Below, in pieces: positions 61,554-64,000 of a stretch of DNA of 64,000 nucleotides; within the stretch, counting starts at the first letter, position 1; each line of letters begins with the position of its first letter. This DNA comes from Mycolicibacterium mageritense (GTDB lineage Bacteria > Actinomycetota > Actinomycetes > Mycobacteriales > Mycobacteriaceae): contig NZ_AP022567.1 of NCBI RefSeq assembly GCF_010727475.1, positions 3,286,001-3,350,000 on the forward strand, written 5' to 3'. The notes under the pieces were generated by a model, which saw only the letters and a list, made by a program, of their open reading frames with translations, did not search any database and was not told the origin of the DNA. The position numbers were made by a program, and so were the translations under genes.

Positions 61554-63157
61554 CCGGTCAGGTCGCTTTCGGTGACGTTGTCGGCGAGGTCGCGCGGCAA
61601 CACCAGGTTCACGGGGCGGGCCAGCTGCGTGGGTGCGGTACGGCCGCGCAGCTCGACGATCTCGCCGACGTCCCAGCACAGTGCTTCGGCATCCAGTGCA
61701 CCGCTGACGGCGATCGCGGATGCCAGCACGTGGCCTTCCTCGAGCTTGGCCAGCTCGGTCAGCCGGGCGGCCTCGTTGACGGGGTCGCCGATCACGGTGT
61801 ACTCGAACCGGGCCTGAGCGCCGATGTGGCCGGCGATCGCGCGGCCCGCCGAAACCCCGATGCCGAACTCGGTGTCGCTGCCCAGCACGGTGAGCAGCTC
61901 GTCGTGCAGTTCGCGCGAAGCCGCCAGCGCGGCACCCGACGCGTCGGGATGTTCGATGGGCGCGCCGAAGATGGCCAGCGCGGCGTCACCCTGGAACTTG
62001 TTGACGAACCCGCCGTGGCGGTTGACGGTGTCGACGATGACGCGGAAGAACTCGTTGAGCAGGTTGACGACCTCGGCGGCCGGGATGGTCGACGCCAGGT
62101 GCGTCGAACCGACCAGGTCGACGAAAAGCACCGCGACGTCACGTTCCTGGCCGCCCAGCTCGGTGCCGCGTTCGAGCGCGCGGCGCGCGACATCCTCGCC
62201 CACGTAGCGGCCGAACAGGTCGCGCAGTCGTTGCCGCTCGGCGAGGTCGCGCACCATGTCGTTGAACCCGGCCTGCAGCAAGCCCAGCTCGCTGGCGTCG
62301 TAGATCTGCATGTGCGCGTTGTAGTTGCCGCGCTGTACTTCGCCCAGTGCCCAACGCAATTGGCGCAGCGGGTCGGCGATCGACATGGCCACCAGCACCG
62401 TGCCGGACAGCCCGATCACCAGCGCGGCGACGGCCAGCAGCAGGAGCGGTGTGGTGAGCCGGTCGGCCGTCGCGGTGAGGATCGAGAACTTGCTGGCCAC
62501 CAGCGCCAGCACGATAGCCAGGACCGGGACGCCCGTCGACAGCACCCAGGTGAGCACCTGGCGCAGGATCACGCCGGGCGCGTGGAAGTTCTCCGGCACG
62601 CCGCCGCGCAGCGCGGCGACCGCGACCGGGCGCAGCACGCGTTCGGACTGCAGGTAGCCGATGATGGCCGTGGCGGTGGCACCGAGTGCGGTCGCCACGG
62701 CGACGATGGGTGCCGAGCCGCTGGCCACGGGCCAGCTGGCGATGATGAACACGATGGACCCGAAACACCAGTTCGAGACGCTGATCAGGGTTCGGTAGAA
62801 CGGCATCCGCAGGGCTCGCGTGCGGGCCAGCTCGGTGATCGCCGGATCGCCGTCGGCAAGCAGCGTGTCGCGCCGCTGCCAGCGGATGACCGGCAGCAGC
62901 AGCCGCAGCGTCAGGTACGCACCGACGGTGAACGACACGAAGAGGTAGCCCAGGAACACCGCGAGGTTGGCGGCAGGCAGATCCTGCAGCTGGATGCGGT
63001 CCTCGGGCGGCAGGCCGAACCGCAGGAAGCCGAGCACGAACAGCGCGCCGATGATGTCGGCCTGCAGCATGCCCAGCGTGAACACCGGCCACGGGGTACG
63101 CGCGACCCAGCGGACGAATGCGCTGATTCGCCCGATCGGTACCGCCTCCGTGCTCAC
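61550..63157 (-). CDS. Membrane class III adenylate cyclase (Rv3645 ortholog)
   Basis: 535 residues. Six hydrophobic segments in the first 260 residues, a HAMP domain (SIADPLRQLRWALGEVQRGN) and a C-terminal cyclase domain. Metal-binding Asp in AVLFVDLVGSTHLA, substrate/metal region GGFVNKFQGDAALAIFG, and transition-state residues near VIGDPVNEAARLTEL (Asn, with Arg following). In M. tuberculosis Rv3645 is a major cAMP producer. The cAMP would act on CRP at 8.3 kb and on acetylation of Acs at 15 kb. Converges on topA, stops overlapping by four bases. Confidence 0.93.
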
Positions 63158-63239
63158 CCGTTAACCGTATCGGGCCGGGGCGACGTTCATCGCGGCTGTG
63201 AGGAGGTTGTGTCCGCCCCGGCCACTACTGTTGGCGGTG

Positions 63240-64000
63240 ATGAGCGGTGTGTTTTCGCGTCTGGTGGGCCAGCACGTGGTGGAAAAGGAGCTGGTGGCGG
63301 CTGCTGTGGCCGCTCGCGGCGACGGTGGCGGTGATTCACCGCACAGCGCGACGGCGACCGGGACTATGACACACGCGTGGCTGATCACGGGTCCGCCCGG
63401 ATCGGGCCGCTCGGTCGCGGCGCTGTGCTTCGCCGCGGCGTTGCAGTGCACGTCGGACGGGGTGCCGGGCTGCGGCCAGTGCCGCGCGTGCACCACGACC
63501 ATGGCGGGCACGCACGCCGACGTGCGGCGCATCATCCCCGAAGGACTGTCCATCGCGGTCAAGGAGATGCGTGAGATCGTCCAGATCGCGTCGCGGCGGC
63601 CCGCGACCGGGCGGTGGCAGATCGTGGTGATCGAGGATGCCGACCGGCTCACCGAGGGCGCCGCGAACGCCCTGCTCAAGGTGGTCGAGGAGCCGCCGCC
63701 GTCGACGGTCTTCCTGCTGTGCGCGCCGTCGGTCGATCCCGAGGACATCGCGATCACGCTGCGCTCGCGCTGCCGGCACGTGGCGCTGACGACGCCTTCG
63801 GTCGAGGCCATCGCCGACGTGCTGATCTCGGGCGACGGCCTGCCGGCCGACGATGCCCGCTGGGCGGCGTCGGTCAGCGGCGGACATGTCGGGCGCGCGC
63901 GCCGGCTCGCGACCGATCCCGAGGCGCGCGAACGCCGGAAACGTGCGCTCGGGCTCGCGCGCGACGCCGCGACACCGTCACGCGCGTACGCGGCCGCCGA
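63240..64000 (+). CDS. holB: DNA polymerase III delta' subunit, 3' end outside window
   Basis: At least 253 residues from ATG 63240 (MSGVFSRLVGQHVVEKELVA); a GTG directly before it is in frame. AAA+ features: Walker A-like LITGPPGSGRSVAALCFAAA, the zinc-binding cysteines CGQCRACTTT, motif VVIEDADRLTEGAANALLKV (Walker B, E-D-A-D) and EEPPPSTVFLLCAPS with sensor 1. This is the clamp-loader delta' subunit. The frame is open at the end of the window. Divergent from the cyclase gene with about 82 bp between starts. Confidence 0.92.
   Translation, partial: MSGVFSRLVGQHVVEKELVAAAVAARGDGGGDSPHSATATGTMTHAWLITGPPGSGRSVAALCFAAALQCTSDGVPGCGQCRACTTTMAGTHADVRRIIPEGLSIAVKEMREIVQIASRRPATGRWQIVVIEDADRLTEGAANALLKVVEEPPPSTVFLLCAPSVDPEDIAITLRSRCRHVALTTPSVEAIADVLISGDGLPADDARWAASVSGGHVGRARRLATDPEARERRKRALGLARDAATPSRAYAAA

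Overview
The window is high-GC actinobacterial chromosome whose gene order matches the Mycobacterium/Mycolicibacterium core in reverse orientation relative to the M. tuberculosis numbering Rv3680 down to Rv3644: paired GET3-like ATPases, RidA, a metallo-beta-lactamase fold protein, crp, nth, a TlpA thioredoxin, a Nudix CoA pyrophosphatase, marP, ephE, a trypsin-like protease, acs, the small RNAs Ms1/MTS2823 and 6C, ssd, the tad (Flp pilus) cluster, an SF2 helicase with DUF1998, cspA, topA, an adenylate cyclase and holB. The presence of a galactonate (dgo) operon and an amino-acid uptake/decarboxylation operon suggests a fast-growing environmental species close to M. smegmatis. Species assignment is inference from gene order and remembered homologs; no search was run.

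Layout. 1-4.6 kb: accessory operon with a PucR-type regulator, a PLP decarboxylase, an amino-acid permease and a serine beta-lactamase-fold protein. 4.6-18 kb: conserved mycobacterial core (redox, DNA repair, acid-stress protease, acetyl-CoA synthesis). 18-23 kb: galactonate catabolism (dgoK-dgoA-dgoD-MFS) with a divergent IclR regulator. 23-24.5 kb: two well-known mycobacterial small RNAs flanking a HAD phosphatase. 24.6-52.5 kb: ssd and the tad cluster, in which tadA has been split into three pieces by two unrelated site-specific elements. 52.5-64 kb: core again, ending inside holB.

Element 1 (about 26328-37854, 11.5 kb) is a phiRv1/phiRv2-like integrated element with a large serine integrase, an excisionase, a replication-initiator-like gene with internal palindromic repeats, a WhiB-like protein, scaffold and HK97-type capsid genes and a possible small terminase, but no portal, large terminase or tail genes. 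That layout fits a capsid-encoding phage satellite. It sits exactly in the Walker A codons of tadA; joining its flanks at an AA dinucleotide restores the frame and the sequence GGTGAGKTT. At its left end it carries an AT-richer, uncharacterised three-gene module (TIGR04255-type protein plus two unknowns), a candidate defence or interference cassette. An IS3-type insertion sequence with a decayed orfB has landed four codons before the capsid stop.

Element 2 (about 38240-50102, 11.9 kb) is a Tn554-like transposon (tnpA, tnpB, tnpC) inserted in the last sixth of tadA. Its cargo is an MmpL/RND exporter, a DUF6188-like protein, a hotdog thioesterase and two TetR regulators that appear to share an operator motif, plus an XRE-ImmA/IrrE metalloprotease-type regulator and one unknown gene. 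Removing both elements in silico gives a continuous 386-residue TadA, so the Flp pilus ATPase is disrupted in the sequenced form while tadB, tadC, flp and the tadE/tadG-like genes remain.
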